Of a stretch of DNA of 64,000 nucleotides, positions 27,092 to 36,138 are shown one piece after another; the first letter of the stretch is position 1; every line of letters begins with the position of its first letter. The notes below the pieces were generated by a model. That model searched no databases and was not told the origin of the DNA. It was given only the letters and a program-made list of their open reading frames with translations. The stretch is from Mycolicibacterium sp. (GTDB lineage: Bacteria > Actinomycetota > Actinomycetes > Mycobacteriales > Mycobacteriaceae), in assembly GCF_016462545.1 (NCBI RefSeq), contig NZ_JAEMTA010000006.1:104477-168476 (forward strand), in the 5' to 3' direction. Made by a program: the position numbers and the translations under genes.

Positions 27092-28104
27092 GCTGGGCCT
27101 GGTCACCCGATCGGCTCGCCGGACTCGGCTGCCTGCTCGCCGAACGCGGCATCTGCAGACCAGAGGTGAGCGCGGTGCCGGTGGGAGACGGTCACTCGAA
27201 CCTGACCTACCTGGTGTCCGACGGCGAACATCGCGTGGTGGTCCGCAGGCCTCCCCCTCCTCCGGTGCCTGCCGGTGCCCACGACGTCGTCCGGGAAGCC
27301 CGCCTCGTCGGTGCGCTCGCAAACACCGCCGTACCCGTGCCCCGCGTGCTGGCGGTCATCGAGGCGGGTGAACTCCTCGACGTTGCGCTGGTGGTCACCG
27401 AATTCGTCGACGGCGTCGTCATCACCGACACGACGCCGGCACCGCTGGACGAGCCCACGACCCGACGCGCGATCGCGCACTCGGTCATCGACACTCTCGC
27501 CGACCTTCATGCCGTCGACTGGCGCGGATGCGGCCTCGACGACTTCGGCAGGCCCGCCGGTTTCAACGCCCGCCATCTGCGCCGGGTGAGCGCACTCGTG
27601 GCCGACGACAGCGGCAAACTGCCCGTGCAGTTCGCCGACTTGGCAGCCTGGCTGGAGCAGCACACGCCGCCGGAGTCGGGTGCGGCGATCGTGCACAACG
27701 ACTTTCGGTTGGGCAACATGATGGTTGCCCGCGATCAGCCGGGGCGCGTGGCGGCCGTGCTCGACTGGGAACTGGCGACCATCGGCGACCCACTCTTCGA
27801 TGTCGGTTACTTCCTGTCGTCGTATCCGGTGCGCGGCGAACCGCTGACCCCCACCGCGAGCATGGGCACCGCGGTGTTCGAGGACGGCTACCCCTCCCGC
27901 ACCGAACTCCTCACCCGATACTGCGAACGAGCTGGAGCCGATCTGACGGATGTGGCCTGGTACTCGACACTGGCGCAGTTCAAACTAGCCGCGCTCTACG
28001 AATACGGTCGCCGTCGCGCCGGTACCCGAGACGGCGATCCCTACTATTCCGACCCCGCACTGGTGGCATCGTTTCTGCGCGCCGGCGAGGCGCTGACCAC
28101 CTGA
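27088..28104 (+). CDS. phosphotransferase, APH/ACAD10-11 kinase-like, 338 aa
   Basis: Aminoglycoside-phosphotransferase-fold kinase. GDGHSNLTYLV and VVVRRPP (nucleotide loop and Lys region), HNDFRLGNMM (catalytic loop) and LDWELATIGDPLFDVGYFL (metal site). In actinobacteria such proteins commonly sit with acyl-CoA dehydrogenases and resemble the kinase domain of ACAD10/11, which phosphorylates hydroxyacyl-CoAs before dehydration. Here it follows the AttH-like gene and precedes a P450, so a hydroxylated acid or CoA ester is a reasonable substrate guess, not antibiotic resistance. Confidence 0.82.
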   Translation: MSWAWSPDRLAGLGCLLAERGICRPEVSAVPVGDGHSNLTYLVSDGEHRVVVRRPPPPPVPAGAHDVVREARLVGALANTAVPVPRVLAVIEAGELLDVALVVTEFVDGVVITDTTPAPLDEPTTRRAIAHSVIDTLADLHAVDWRGCGLDDFGRPAGFNARHLRRVSALVADDSGKLPVQFADLAAWLEQHTPPESGAAIVHNDFRLGNMMVARDQPGRVAAVLDWELATIGDPLFDVGYFLSSYPVRGEPLTPTASMGTAVFEDGYPSRTELLTRYCERAGADLTDVAWYSTLAQFKLAALYEYGRRRAGTRDGDPYYSDPALVASFLRAGEALTT

Positions 28105-28116
28105 TTCCTTGGCGCT

Positions 28117-28130
28117 ACCCCGAAGGGGGC
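28117..28130. promoter_or_regulatory. CCCC-GAA-GGGG palindrome, copy 4
   Basis: ACCCCGAAGGGGGC, 98 bp upstream of the CYP108-like gene at 28228 and 13 bp after the kinase stop. The core 11-mer CCCCGAAGGGG recurs exactly, in reverse orientation, at 33971. There is no T-run, so a terminator role is less likely. Confidence 0.5.
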
Positions 28131-28227
28131 AGCCAGAACACCACCTCGTGGTGACGCGCCCGATCAGCGGCGAGTCGAGACTTGAGTCACAGCTCGACAG
28201 CACTGAAACGACCGAGAAAGAGGCACA

Positions 28228-29562
28228 GTGACCGCCGCCCAGACCACCTACTCCGCGCTCATCCCCGACGAGGTCGCCCGCCAAATCGTGCTTCCCGCAG
28301 GGCATGCCGACGAGCAGGCGCTGTGGGACGCCTACAAGTGGCTGCGCAACAACCTGCCCGTCGGCAAGGCCGTGGTCGAGGGATTCGACCCGCTGTGGCT
28401 GATCACGAAGCACGCCGACCTGATGGAGGTCGAGCGCCAGCCCGAGATCTTCAGTGCCGGTGGTGGCGAGAACAACAAGGGCGCACACAACCCGATCCTG
28501 CAGAACACCGCCGGTGACGAGTTCACCAAGGGCCTGCTCGGCGGCCATCTGCGGATCCTCGACGCGATTCCCTACATCGATCCGCCAGAACACACCGACG
28601 TGAAGAACATCGCCCTGGACTGGTTCCGGCCCGCGAACCTCAAGAAGTGGGAGGGTCAGATCCGCGTTCTCGCCAAGGCCGCGATCGACAAACTCATCGA
28701 AGGCAAGCACGAGCGCGACCTCGACATCATGAAGGAATTCACGATGTTCTACCCGCTGCACGTGATGATGACGCTGTTCGGTGTGCCACCCGAGGACGAA
28801 CCACGCATGATGGCGCTGACCCAGGAGTTCTTCGGCACCGCGGATCCCGAGGAGCAGCGCGACGACATCGAGGTGCTCTCGCCCGAAGCGGCCGCACAGC
28901 AGTGGGCCGCGGCGATCGCGGACTTCTACGCCTACTTCGACGTCCTGGTGGAGGACCGTCGCGCCAACCCCCGCGAGGACCTGGCCACGCTCATCGCGCA
29001 GGCCAAACAGCCCGATGGCGAATACTTCCCGAAGACGTTCGCCTACGGCTGGTTCGTGGCCATCTCCACCGCCGGCCACGACACCACCGCGAGCACCCTG
29101 GCGACCATCCTTCGGGAGTTGGCGAACCATCCCGACGTCCTGGCTCGCGTCAAGGCGGATCCGACCCTGGTTCCCGACCTCATGAACGAAGGTCTGCGCT
29201 GGGGCTCGCCGGTGAAACACTTCATGCGCGTGGCACTTTCGGACTACACGCTACGTGGACAGGAGATCAAGAAGGGCGACCGCCTGATGATGCTGTTCCA
29301 GTCCGGCAACCGCGACGAGGATGTCTTCGAAGCGCCCGACGAGTTCACCATCGACCGCAGGCCCAACAAGCACATCGCCTTCGGCTACGGCCCCCACATG
29401 TGCATCGGCATGCATCTGGCCAAGCTCGAGATGAAGGTGATGCTCGAGGAACTGCTGCCCCGGCTGAAGAGCGTCGACGTGACCGGCGAGATCAAGTTCG
29501 TCCAGACCAACTTCGTCGGCGGCATGAAGACACTGCCCGCCCACATAGCGTTCGCCGACTAG
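28228..29562 (+). CDS. cytochrome P450, CYP108 (P450terp)-like, 444 aa
   Basis: P450 monooxygenase resembling P450terp over its length: start [21 protein letters not shown]-helix [13 protein letters not shown], ExxR in NEGLRW, heme Cys in [12 protein letters not shown], end [19 protein letters not shown]108 enzymes hydroxylate monoterpenes such as alpha-terpineol. GTG at 28228 is supported by AAAGAGG upstream. A terpredoxin-like 2Fe-2S ferredoxin follows after 18 bp, as P450terp is paired with terpredoxin. Paralogue of the frameshifted gene at 15949. Confidence 0.92.
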   Translation: MTAAQTTYSALIPDEVARQIVLPAGHADEQALWDAYKWLRNNLPVGKAVVEGFDPLWLITKHADLMEVERQPEIFSAGGGENNKGAHNPILQNTAGDEFTKGLLGGHLRILDAIPYIDPPEHTDVKNIALDWFRPANLKKWEGQIRVLAKAAIDKLIEGKHERDLDIMKEFTMFYPLHVMMTLFGVPPEDEPRMMALTQEFFGTADPEEQRDDIEVLSPEAAAQQWAAAIADFYAYFDVLVEDRRANPREDLATLIAQAKQPDGEYFPKTFAYGWFVAISTAGHDTTASTLATILRELANHPDVLARVKADPTLVPDLMNEGLRWGSPVKHFMRVALSDYTLRGQEIKKGDRLMMLFQSGNRDEDVFEAPDEFTIDRRPNKHIAFGYGPHMCIGMHLAKLEMKVMLEELLPRLKSVDVTGEIKFVQTNFVGGMKTLPAHIAFAD

Positions 29563-29580
29563 GGGAAGGCAGGAAAGACG

Positions 29581-29904
29581 TTGCCCACCATCATCTACGC
29601 ACTGCCCGACGGCACCGAGTCCGTGGTCGATGCGGCGGTCGGGATCAGCATCATGGACAACTCGGTCCGCAACAACCTGCCCGGCATCGTGGCGGAATGC
29701 GGTGGCAGTTGCTCCTGCGCCACCTGTCACGTCCATCTCGACGAGGAGTGGGTGACCACCTTCGACGAGGCGTCCGACGAGGAACGGGAACTTCTCGAGT
29801 TCGCCGACAACTACTGCGAACGGCGCTCACGTCTGTCGTGCCAGCTCGTCGTCACGGGAGCATGCGACGGGCTACGGCTATCCGTCCCTGAAGGGAACGG
29901 CTGA
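29581..29904 (+). CDS. 2Fe-2S ferredoxin, terpredoxin/putidaredoxin type, 107 aa
   Basis: Electron donor for the preceding P450. Cluster ligands are C40, C46 and C49 in AECGGSCSCATC and C87 in RLSCQL. The start MPTIIYALPDGTES aligns with the normal N-terminus of this family, so the unusual TTG start codon at 29581 is right; AGGAAAG precedes it. The ferredoxin reductase that should reduce it is not in the window. Confidence 0.92.
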   Translation: MPTIIYALPDGTESVVDAAVGISIMDNSVRNNLPGIVAECGGSCSCATCHVHLDEEWVTTFDEASDEERELLEFADNYCERRSRLSCQLVVTGACDGLRLSVPEGNG

Positions 29905-29954
29905 ATGATCCACATCGACCCCGAGGTCGGGCAGACCGCAATCGGCGGCTCGCG

Positions 29955-30161
29955 ATGAGCACCGCGTGCCGAATCGTGTTCGACCGCTCCAAGTGCGCGA
30001 CGATGGGGCTGTGCGAAATGGTCGCACCCGACGTGTTCCACATCGACGACGACGGCGTCATGACGGTGCAGAGCGACACCATCGACGCGAGCCGCCGCAC
30101 CTCGATGGAGGAGATCGCCATGGCCTGTCCCACGCAGTCGCTGAGTGTCGTCGACGCCTGA
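29955..30161 (+). CDS. 3Fe-4S ferredoxin of the mycobacterial P450 type, 68 aa
   Basis: Small ferredoxin with C14-x2-M17-x2-C20 and a distal C58-Pro, the CxxXxxC...CP pattern of mycobacterial P450-associated 3Fe-4S ferredoxins, where the variable position tunes redox behaviour (here Met). It follows the 2Fe-2S ferredoxin after 50 bp, giving this P450 locus two chemically different ferredoxins. It may serve other P450s such as those at 32651 and 34792. Confidence 0.9.
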   Translation: MSTACRIVFDRSKCATMGLCEMVAPDVFHIDDDGVMTVQSDTIDASRRTSMEEIAMACPTQSLSVVDA

Positions 30162-30173
30162 GGTGTTCTGGCT

Positions 30174-30190
30174 GGTGCGACTTTCGCACC
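30174..30190. promoter_or_regulatory. inverted repeat GGTGCGA-CTT-TCGCACC upstream of LuxR
   Basis: Perfect 7-bp arms with a 3-base spacer, 13 bp after the ferredoxin stop and 100 bp before the LuxR start at 30290. No T-run follows. It could be an operator, possibly autoregulatory, or an RNA hairpin that ends the ferredoxin transcript. Confidence 0.45.
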
Positions 30191-30289
30191 GAGTGGCGCG
30201 CGTCACATACACTGTCCTGACTACGTCGTGCGTCTCCTTGACCCAGTTGGGTGCCGGTACCACCCGGCGCACGGACTCGAGGAGCAAGG

Positions 30290-31486
30290 ATGGCCGACCC
30301 GACATCGCGAGCGTCCGGCGTCTCCGAAGTCCTCGCCCAGGCTCGGGAGATCATCCGGCTGACCGAGCAGACTCTCGGTACCGACGGCACCTGTCCTCCG
30401 CTCTCGGGCGCCGACATCCGCTCCGCAGACGTGGCTCTGTCCACGGCAAGGCGCGCGCTGGCCCACCGCCTCGACCTCGCGCATGCGGCACCCGAGCATC
30501 AACCGGATCGTCAGGTCGCCGCGCTCCTCATGCGCGCCGAGCACACCCAGCTTGCGATCAAGGACGCCTTGCTCGCCGCCCAGCACGACGAAGTCGAGTG
30601 CGCACAACGTGCGCTCCACCGGCTACGGTCGTCGGTTTCCGCTGCGGCACTCGCCGAGCGAATCCCTGCCGAGGTCTACCAGATGGGGTTCACCCGCGTG
30701 CTGTTCTCGCACGTCAGGCACGGTACGTGGCTTGCCTTTTCGGCCTTCGCCGGCGACGATCGCGAGCTGGCCTTCGCCATGGTCGAGGCGGGGTCGACCA
30801 ATCCACGCCGCCTGGTGGGGCCGCTGTTGGAAACCGAGATGGTGCGCCGCGGCCAACCGATACTCGTGCGCAACCCGCAAACCGACCCACGTGTGCACAC
30901 CGAGCTGATCGCGGTGACCAAGTCGGTGTCCTACGTCGCCGCACCGGTGTTCTGCTGGGGACGGCCGATCGGCCTGGTCCACGCAGATCGCTACGGTGAC
31001 GAATACGGCGTGCAGGATTTCGACCGCGAGGCCCTCGGCATCTTCGCCGAAGGTCTCGGCGTCGCGTTCGAACGGAATGTCATGATCGAGCGCCTCCAGG
31101 CGATGCGGCACGCCGCCACCGAACACCTGCGCCTCGCCGACGCACTGGCCGACGACTTCACCCTTGACGTCATGGATCTGGCCGGGGCGCCCACGGACTC
31201 CACCGAAGTACTGCTCAACCAGGATGTCGGCGATCCGACTGGCGCCCGCGGTCGTCGCCCCCTGGCCTTCGGCGACCTGACCTCACGCGAGTCCGAGGTG
31301 TTGCACGCCCTAGCGACCGGCAAGACCAACGCACAGATCGCCACTGCGCTGTTCGTCACCGAGGGCACGGTCAAGTCGCACGTCAAACACGTCTTGAGGA
31401 AGCTCGGCGCGACCAATCGGACCGAGGCGGTCGCCAAGTACCACCGCGCTCAGAGCGCGCCCCTGCCGTTCTCCGCGCAAGCCTGA
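30290..31486 (+). CDS. GAF-LuxR transcriptional regulator, 398 aa
   Basis: Close relative of the protein at 13676: N-terminal helices with ADVALSTARRALAHRL, GAF-like domain (about 125-285) with ETEMVRRGQPILVRNPQTDP and SVSYVAAPV, and LuxR HTH with LTSRESEVLHALATGKTNAQ and [26 protein letters not shown] five bases before ATG 30290 fixes the start. It stands between the P450/ferredoxin operon and another LuxR gene, so it is a candidate regulator of the flanking P450 genes. Confidence 0.88.
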   Translation: MADPTSRASGVSEVLAQAREIIRLTEQTLGTDGTCPPLSGADIRSADVALSTARRALAHRLDLAHAAPEHQPDRQVAALLMRAEHTQLAIKDALLAAQHDEVECAQRALHRLRSSVSAAALAERIPAEVYQMGFTRVLFSHVRHGTWLAFSAFAGDDRELAFAMVEAGSTNPRRLVGPLLETEMVRRGQPILVRNPQTDPRVHTELIAVTKSVSYVAAPVFCWGRPIGLVHADRYGDEYGVQDFDREALGIFAEGLGVAFERNVMIERLQAMRHAATEHLRLADALADDFTLDVMDLAGAPTDSTEVLLNQDVGDPTGARGRRPLAFGDLTSRESEVLHALATGKTNAQIATALFVTEGTVKSHVKHVLRKLGATNRTEAVAKYHRAQSAPLPFSAQA

Positions 31487-31537
31487 CGCCGCCGCGCCGC
31501 CAGGACGGGTGGTAGTGCAACTTCCTCCTCTTGGGAG

Positions 31538-32554
31538 ATGTACACCGGCGCCAATATTCATAGTGTTGATGCCGTGGTACCACCACGCGACAGCCTGGGG
31601 TCCGGTGACGCAGGATGCGTTGCCGCGACGCCGACTGGATCGCGGTCCGCGGCGGCCAAGGACGCTCTCGCCCGTCTGCGGACCTACTCGAACAACGCGG
31701 ATCTGGCCGAACGCATCCCCATCGAACTCTGCCAGGCCGGTTTCGGCCGGGTGCTGTTCTCGCGCATCGAGCACAACATGTGGGTGGTCCGATCGGCCCA
31801 CAGCACGCAGGATCCGGGAATGGCCGACGCCCTGCTGCAGGTCGGGAGGGCCCATCCCAAACGGCTCTGCGCGCCGTTGCCGGAGAGCGCCATGGTGCGC
31901 ACCAAGAAGCCCATCCTGGTGGAGGGTCCGCAGTCAGATCCGCGGGTCAACTCCGATCTGGTCGCCGTCGTGCAACCCGACGTCTACGTCGCGGCACCGA
32001 TCTACGTGTGGCAGACACCGGTTGGCCTGCTGCACGCGGACGCACCGTCGGATGCCGGGGACGTCAACCTCGACGACAGGGACCTGCTCGGTGTTTTCGC
32101 CGAGGCCGTCGGCGCCATTCTGGAGCGGAACGTCGCGCTCGAACGCATGAAGGCCATGCAGAGGTCGGCACGCACGCACCTACACGACATTCGTTCGCTG
32201 ACAAGCGAATTCGAAGGCAACTGGCAGCGCGACGAGGAGGCCTTCACAAGCTTCGACCAGTCGGACGACGTGCTGCGGGAGCTCGTCGGCGAGCAGATGA
32301 CGCGCCGCGAACAACAGGTGTTGCAGCTGTTGGCTGCGGGCAAGACGAACGCCCAGATCGCCGACCGGTTGTTCGTGTCCGAGGGCACGGTCAAGTCACA
32401 CGTCCGGCACATCATGCAAAAGCTCGACGCCAGCAATCGCACGGACGCCGTCAGCCGGTATCAGCAGATGGGCAAGGATGCCGCCGAGCGCACGGGATAC
32501 GTGCCGGATGACTCGAATGTGGCGCACATACCCCCTCTGCCGCAGAAACATTGA
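31538..32554 (+). CDS. GAF-LuxR regulator with shortened N-terminus, 338 aa
   Basis: GAF and HTH parts align with the neighbouring LuxR proteins ([79 protein letters not shown]). However, most of the roughly 120-residue helical N-terminus found in paralogues is absent and only a low-complexity leader precedes AAAKDALARL. ATG 31538 has GGGAG directly abutting it, so the true start may be further in (for example GTG 31574). It may be a truncated but functional regulator. Confidence 0.8.
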   Translation: MYTGANIHSVDAVVPPRDSLGSGDAGCVAATPTGSRSAAAKDALARLRTYSNNADLAERIPIELCQAGFGRVLFSRIEHNMWVVRSAHSTQDPGMADALLQVGRAHPKRLCAPLPESAMVRTKKPILVEGPQSDPRVNSDLVAVVQPDVYVAAPIYVWQTPVGLLHADAPSDAGDVNLDDRDLLGVFAEAVGAILERNVALERMKAMQRSARTHLHDIRSLTSEFEGNWQRDEEAFTSFDQSDDVLRELVGEQMTRREQQVLQLLAAGKTNAQIADRLFVSEGTVKSHVRHIMQKLDASNRTDAVSRYQQMGKDAAERTGYVPDDSNVAHIPPLPQKH

Positions 32555-32650
32555 CACCATCCGTGGATGTGCCGCCCCTCGCGGCGGGGCTAGCTTTCGT
32601 ACTAGTCCGGTCAGCTCCCCTGGCCGATGACGAGAGCCGAGGACACGACC

Positions 32651-33913
32651 ATGACCGCTGCCACCGAGGGCATCGACACCCGCCTCAACTCACTGGAGTT
32701 CTGGGCGCTCCCGCGATCCGCCCGCCACGAGGCGTTTCGGTGGTTGCGCGCGAACCAACCGGTGAGCTGGAACGACGCGCCCGACTCCCTCGACCCGAAC
32801 CTGCAGAATGCGAAGGGTTTCTGGTCGGTGGTGAAGCACGCCCACGTGCGAGAGGTCTCCCGCAACGTCGAGGTGTTCAGCTCGGCCGACGGCGTGTTCA
32901 TCGACGACTTCCCGCAGCTGGAGGCGATGCTGTCGTTCATCGTCACCGACCCGCCGCGGCACACCGAGCTGCGCAACATCGTCAGCGTGGCATTCACCCC
33001 GCGCAACATCCGGAAGATGTCGGACAAGATCGGCGGGATCGTCAAGGGCATCATCGACGACGTCGCCCCGCTGGGCGAAGGGGATCTGTGCCACCTCGTC
33101 ACCAAGGAGGTCCCCGGGCGGGTGTTCGCCAGCATGCTCGGCATCACCGATGAAGACCAGATTCAGCGGGTCATGGATGCCGCTGAGCAGTTTGCGTGTT
33201 GGAACGACCCCGAGTACGCGCACATCGGTTCGCCCCTGATGGTGTTCGCCGACGCCTCGCAGAAGCTGGCGACGCTTGCGCTCGAGTTGGTGCCGGAACG
33301 CATCAAGAATCCCGGCGACGATCTGCTGACCTGGGTCGCCGAAGCCCAGTACGAGGGCAACAAGCTGTCGACCGAGGAGGTCGGCGTGTTCTTCGCCCTG
33401 CTGGCCGCCGGCGCCAACGACACCACCCGGCATTCGATGGCTCACGTGCTGCTGCTCTTCCAGCAGCATCCCGACCAGCTGGCGTACCTGATGGAGGACT
33501 TCGAAGGGCGCCTGGAGGACGCCTGCAACGAGGCCCTGCGGATGGAGCCGCCGCTGATGCACTTCCGCCGCACCGCGAGAAGCGATTACGAACTCGGTGG
33601 CGTGACCATCTCCGAAGGCGACAAGGTCGTCATGTGGTACACCTCCAGCAACCGTGACGAAGAGGTCTTCGAGAACCCGGACGTCTTCGACATCTCCCGC
33701 GACGCCAAGCACAACCCACACCAGTCCTTCGGCGGCGGTGGTCCGCACTACTGCCTCGGCCACATGCTGGGCCGCGAGGTCCTCATGGCCCAGATGCGCG
33801 AGATCTACCACCGCATGCCCAATCTCGAGATCGGTGAGCCGGACTGGCTGCTGTCCAACTTCATGAACGGGGTCAAGCGGCTGCCCGCGACCTGGACACC
33901 GGAAGCGCGGTAG
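32651..33913 (+). CDS. cytochrome P450, 420 aa
   Basis: P450 with I-helix LAAGANDTTRHSMA, ExxR in NEALRMEPP, and heme Cys in FGGGGPHYCLGHMLGREV. It lacks the CYP108 features of the two P450s flanking this segment and looks more like the group that includes sterol and long-chain mycobacterial P450s; the family cannot be assigned by eye. ATG 32651 is preferred over 32627 because GAGG lies about nine bases upstream. An SCP2-like gene follows. Confidence 0.9.
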   Translation: MTAATEGIDTRLNSLEFWALPRSARHEAFRWLRANQPVSWNDAPDSLDPNLQNAKGFWSVVKHAHVREVSRNVEVFSSADGVFIDDFPQLEAMLSFIVTDPPRHTELRNIVSVAFTPRNIRKMSDKIGGIVKGIIDDVAPLGEGDLCHLVTKEVPGRVFASMLGITDEDQIQRVMDAAEQFACWNDPEYAHIGSPLMVFADASQKLATLALELVPERIKNPGDDLLTWVAEAQYEGNKLSTEEVGVFFALLAAGANDTTRHSMAHVLLLFQQHPDQLAYLMEDFEGRLEDACNEALRMEPPLMHFRRTARSDYELGGVTISEGDKVVMWYTSSNRDEEVFENPDVFDISRDAKHNPHQSFGGGGPHYCLGHMLGREVLMAQMREIYHRMPNLEIGEPDWLLSNFMNGVKRLPATWTPEAR

Positions 33914-33969
33914 GACCCGCCTGGAGCGGTCCATTCGGCGAGGGGTATCCAATTCGGGACCCCCAAACC

Positions 33970-33982
33970 TCCCCTTCGGGGA
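33970..33982. promoter_or_regulatory. CCCC-GAA-GGGG palindrome, copy 5 (reverse orientation)
   Basis: TCCCCTTCGGGGA, 83 bp upstream of the SCP2-like gene start. The core is the exact reverse complement of that at 28118. Half-sites (AGGGGTAT, ACCCCCAAA) also occur at 33941 and 33959. A CCCC-TTC-GGGG hairpin at the end of the P450 transcript is an alternative, but no T-run follows. Confidence 0.45.
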
Positions 33983-34064
33983 ACAGACACGACCTGACGT
34001 GCGGTGATTGCATTGCATCACGGGCCTATGTGAGGCCGATCACCATCGAATGGGGAGTGTCGAA

Positions 34065-34469
34065 ATGGGCTTCTTCGAGGACGCAGACGAACTCGACGAG
34101 TACATCGGCGGAGTGTTCCGGGACGCGGGCGACCACCCCGAGTCGGGTCCCAAGCTGCGGGCCGCCAACATCGTCATGCGGGTGCTGTACACCGATCCCT
34201 CCGCCGAGGTGACGATCGTCTTTCGCGATGACTACCGCGTGATCACCGGACCCACCGACGTCAAACCCGACATCACCCTGCTGATGAGGGGGGACACCGC
34301 CGATCAGTTCTGGCGCGGCGACTACAACCTGGCCGTCGGATTGGCCAAGGGACACGTGAAGGCCAAGGGCCCGGTCAACAAGATCCTGAAGCTGGTGCCG
34401 CTGACGAAGCCGCTCTTCCCGATGTATCGCGAGAAGGTCGCCAAGAAGGACGCCGAGGCGGTTTCCTGA
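34065..34469 (+). CDS. SCP2-like sterol/lipid carrier domain protein, 134 aa
   Basis: Small single-domain protein. The middle and end (ADQFWRGDYNLAVGLAKGHV, KGPVNKILKLVPLTKPLF) match the SCP2 sterol-carrier fold, which forms a hydrophobic tunnel for lipids or acyl-CoA. GGGGAG seven bases upstream supports ATG 34065. Between two P450 genes, it may deliver a hydrophobic substrate to them (inference). Confidence 0.75.
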   Translation: MGFFEDADELDEYIGGVFRDAGDHPESGPKLRAANIVMRVLYTDPSAEVTIVFRDDYRVITGPTDVKPDITLLMRGDTADQFWRGDYNLAVGLAKGHVKAKGPVNKILKLVPLTKPLFPMYREKVAKKDAEAVS

Positions 34470-34471
34470 CG

Positions 34472-34780
34472 ATGGCGGCGACAATGCACGCCGCGGTGTT
34501 GCGCGCGACCCGCACCGTTCGAGGCGGTCGGCGCAGCCGTCACTCACATCGCCGGAGGCGGCCGCGTGGTCGCCTCCTGCGTGGTCAGCTGCGGCGCCTG
34601 CTACCAGCGTCGACAGCGCTAGCCCGGAAACTGTTCGGGTTCGAGGCTTTTCGGCCTGGCGGCCGCGAACTCGGCCCCGATGCCCTCGACGCGTACACCG
34701 AAGTCAAGACCATTCACCTCGATCTGTCGGGCGGCCGCGACGCGAAGCCTTACGACATTCTGCTCAGCCACGCCGACTAG
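34472..34780 (+). pseudogene. decayed zinc-alcohol-dehydrogenase-like relic
   Basis: The open frame starts like a zinc alcohol dehydrogenase (MAATMHAAVLRATRTV) but soon becomes Arg-rich, low-quality sequence. In another frame the middle reads VGAAVTHIAGGGRVVASCVV and SCGACYQ, an obvious dehydrogenase stretch up to the structural-zinc cysteines, and then stops near 34620. The last 50 residues (FGFEAFRPGGRELGPDALDA) do not belong to that family as far as I can tell. The gene is frameshifted and internally deleted, so not functional as an alcohol dehydrogenase. Confidence 0.6.
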
Positions 34781-34791
34781 AGGACACCACG

Positions 34792-36138
34792 ATGACCACC
34801 TTCGAAGAGCTTGCCTTGTCGTTCGACGACGACGACTCCGACGACGACGCCGACACTCCTCCCACCAACGACGTCGCCGACACGCGGGTCTACGACGAAC
34901 TCAACGTGTCCAGTGATGCATTCTGGGCGCTCGATCTGCCCGAGCGCGATCTGATGTTCCGCACCCTGCGCGAGCAGCGCCCGGTGAGCTGGCAGCCGCC
35001 GATCGAGACGGCAGTGGTACCCGACCCGGACGACCCCGGTTTCTGGGCGGTGGTGCGGCACGCGGACATCATCGAAGTCAGCCAGCGCTCCGAGGTCTTC
35101 GTCTCCCGCTACGGCGTGATGTTCGACATGCTGCCCCCGGTATTCCTCGAGATGGCGATGTCGTTCCTCGCGATGGACAATCCGAAGCACAACAAGGTGC
35201 GTCGCCTGGTCAGTTCGGCGTTCATCCCGCGGCAGATCAAGCGCATCGACGACGACATCGCCTCGCGCGCGCGGCGGATCGTGCAGGCCGCGGCGCAGAA
35301 GGCTCGCGACGGTCAACCGGTCGACTTCGTCGAGGACATCTCGAAGCCGCTTCCCGTCGAGATGTTCGGCGACATGTTTGGCGTGCCAGCCGAATTGCGC
35401 GCCGAGGTGGCCCATGCCGCCGATGAGACACAGGCCTGGGCCGATCCGATCCTGCTCGGCGGGCGTGATCCCGCCGAGGTGCAGGTCGAGGGTGCGTTGA
35501 AGATTCACGACATCACCGAGGAACTCATCGCGGCCCGCCGCGAGAACCCTGCCGACGATCTCCTGACCAGCCTGGTCAACGCAGAGGTCGACGGAGAACA
35601 ACTGTCGGACTTCGAGATCGGCGCGACCATGGTGCTGTGCGCGGTGGCCGGCACCGACACCACCCGGCATACCGCCAGCTTCGCGGCCAAGGCGTTGACC
35701 GAATTCCCCGAGCAACGCCAATGGCTGTGGAACGACTTCGAGAATCGGATCGACTCCTCGATCGAGGAGTTCCTGCGCTGGGGGTCGGTGGTGCAGAACT
35801 TCCGCCGGACCGCCGTCTCGGAGTACACGCTGGGCGGCCAGCAGATTCTGCCAGGCGACAAGGTCGTCCTGATGTACACCTCGGGCAACCGCGACGCAGA
35901 CGTGTTCGGCGATCCGGATGTGTTCCAACTCGACCGAAGTCCCAACCCGCACATCGCTTTCGGTGGCGGCGGCACTCACTTCTGCCTGGGCAACCAGCTG
36001 TCGAAATCCATGCTGCGGTCACTGTTCCGGGAACTGCACCGGCACATGCCCGACTTCGTCGCCGGGGAGCCGAACCTGGTGAAGACCAACTTCATCCGCG
36101 GCGTCGTCAGCATGGCGTTCGACCCGAAGTTGACCTGA
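34792..36138 (+). CDS. cytochrome P450, 448 aa
   Basis: P450 with an unusual acidic N-terminus (a run of about ten Asp residues near 13-22), I-helix CAVAGTDTTRHTASF, ExxR region EEFLRWGS, and heme Cys in FGGGGTHFCLGNQLSKSM. Not CYP108-like. The Asp-rich leader could aid ferredoxin docking or simply be a linker. The stop overlaps the start of a truncated ferredoxin (TGATG), suggesting the P450 once had its own co-translated electron donor. Confidence 0.9.
   Translation: MTTFEELALSFDDDDSDDDADTPPTNDVADTRVYDELNVSSDAFWALDLPERDLMFRTLREQRPVSWQPPIETAVVPDPDDPGFWAVVRHADIIEVSQRSEVFVSRYGVMFDMLPPVFLEMAMSFLAMDNPKHNKVRRLVSSAFIPRQIKRIDDDIASRARRIVQAAAQKARDGQPVDFVEDISKPLPVEMFGDMFGVPAELRAEVAHAADETQAWADPILLGGRDPAEVQVEGALKIHDITEELIAARRENPADDLLTSLVNAEVDGEQLSDFEIGATMVLCAVAGTDTTRHTASFAAKALTEFPEQRQWLWNDFENRIDSSIEEFLRWGSVVQNFRRTAVSEYTLGGQQILPGDKVVLMYTSGNRDADVFGDPDVFQLDRSPNPHIAFGGGGTHFCLGNQLSKSMLRSLFRELHRHMPDFVAGEPNLVKTNFIRGVVSMAFDPKLT

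Noticed and set aside
27088..28104. Aminoglycoside resistance gene
   Set aside because: APH fold is shared, but the context of acyl-CoA and P450 genes and similarity to the ACAD10/11 kinase domain argue for a metabolic kinase.
29905..29958. 17-codon ORF between the two ferredoxin genes
   Set aside because: Too short, no recognisable motif; probably a spacer although its stop overlaps the next start.
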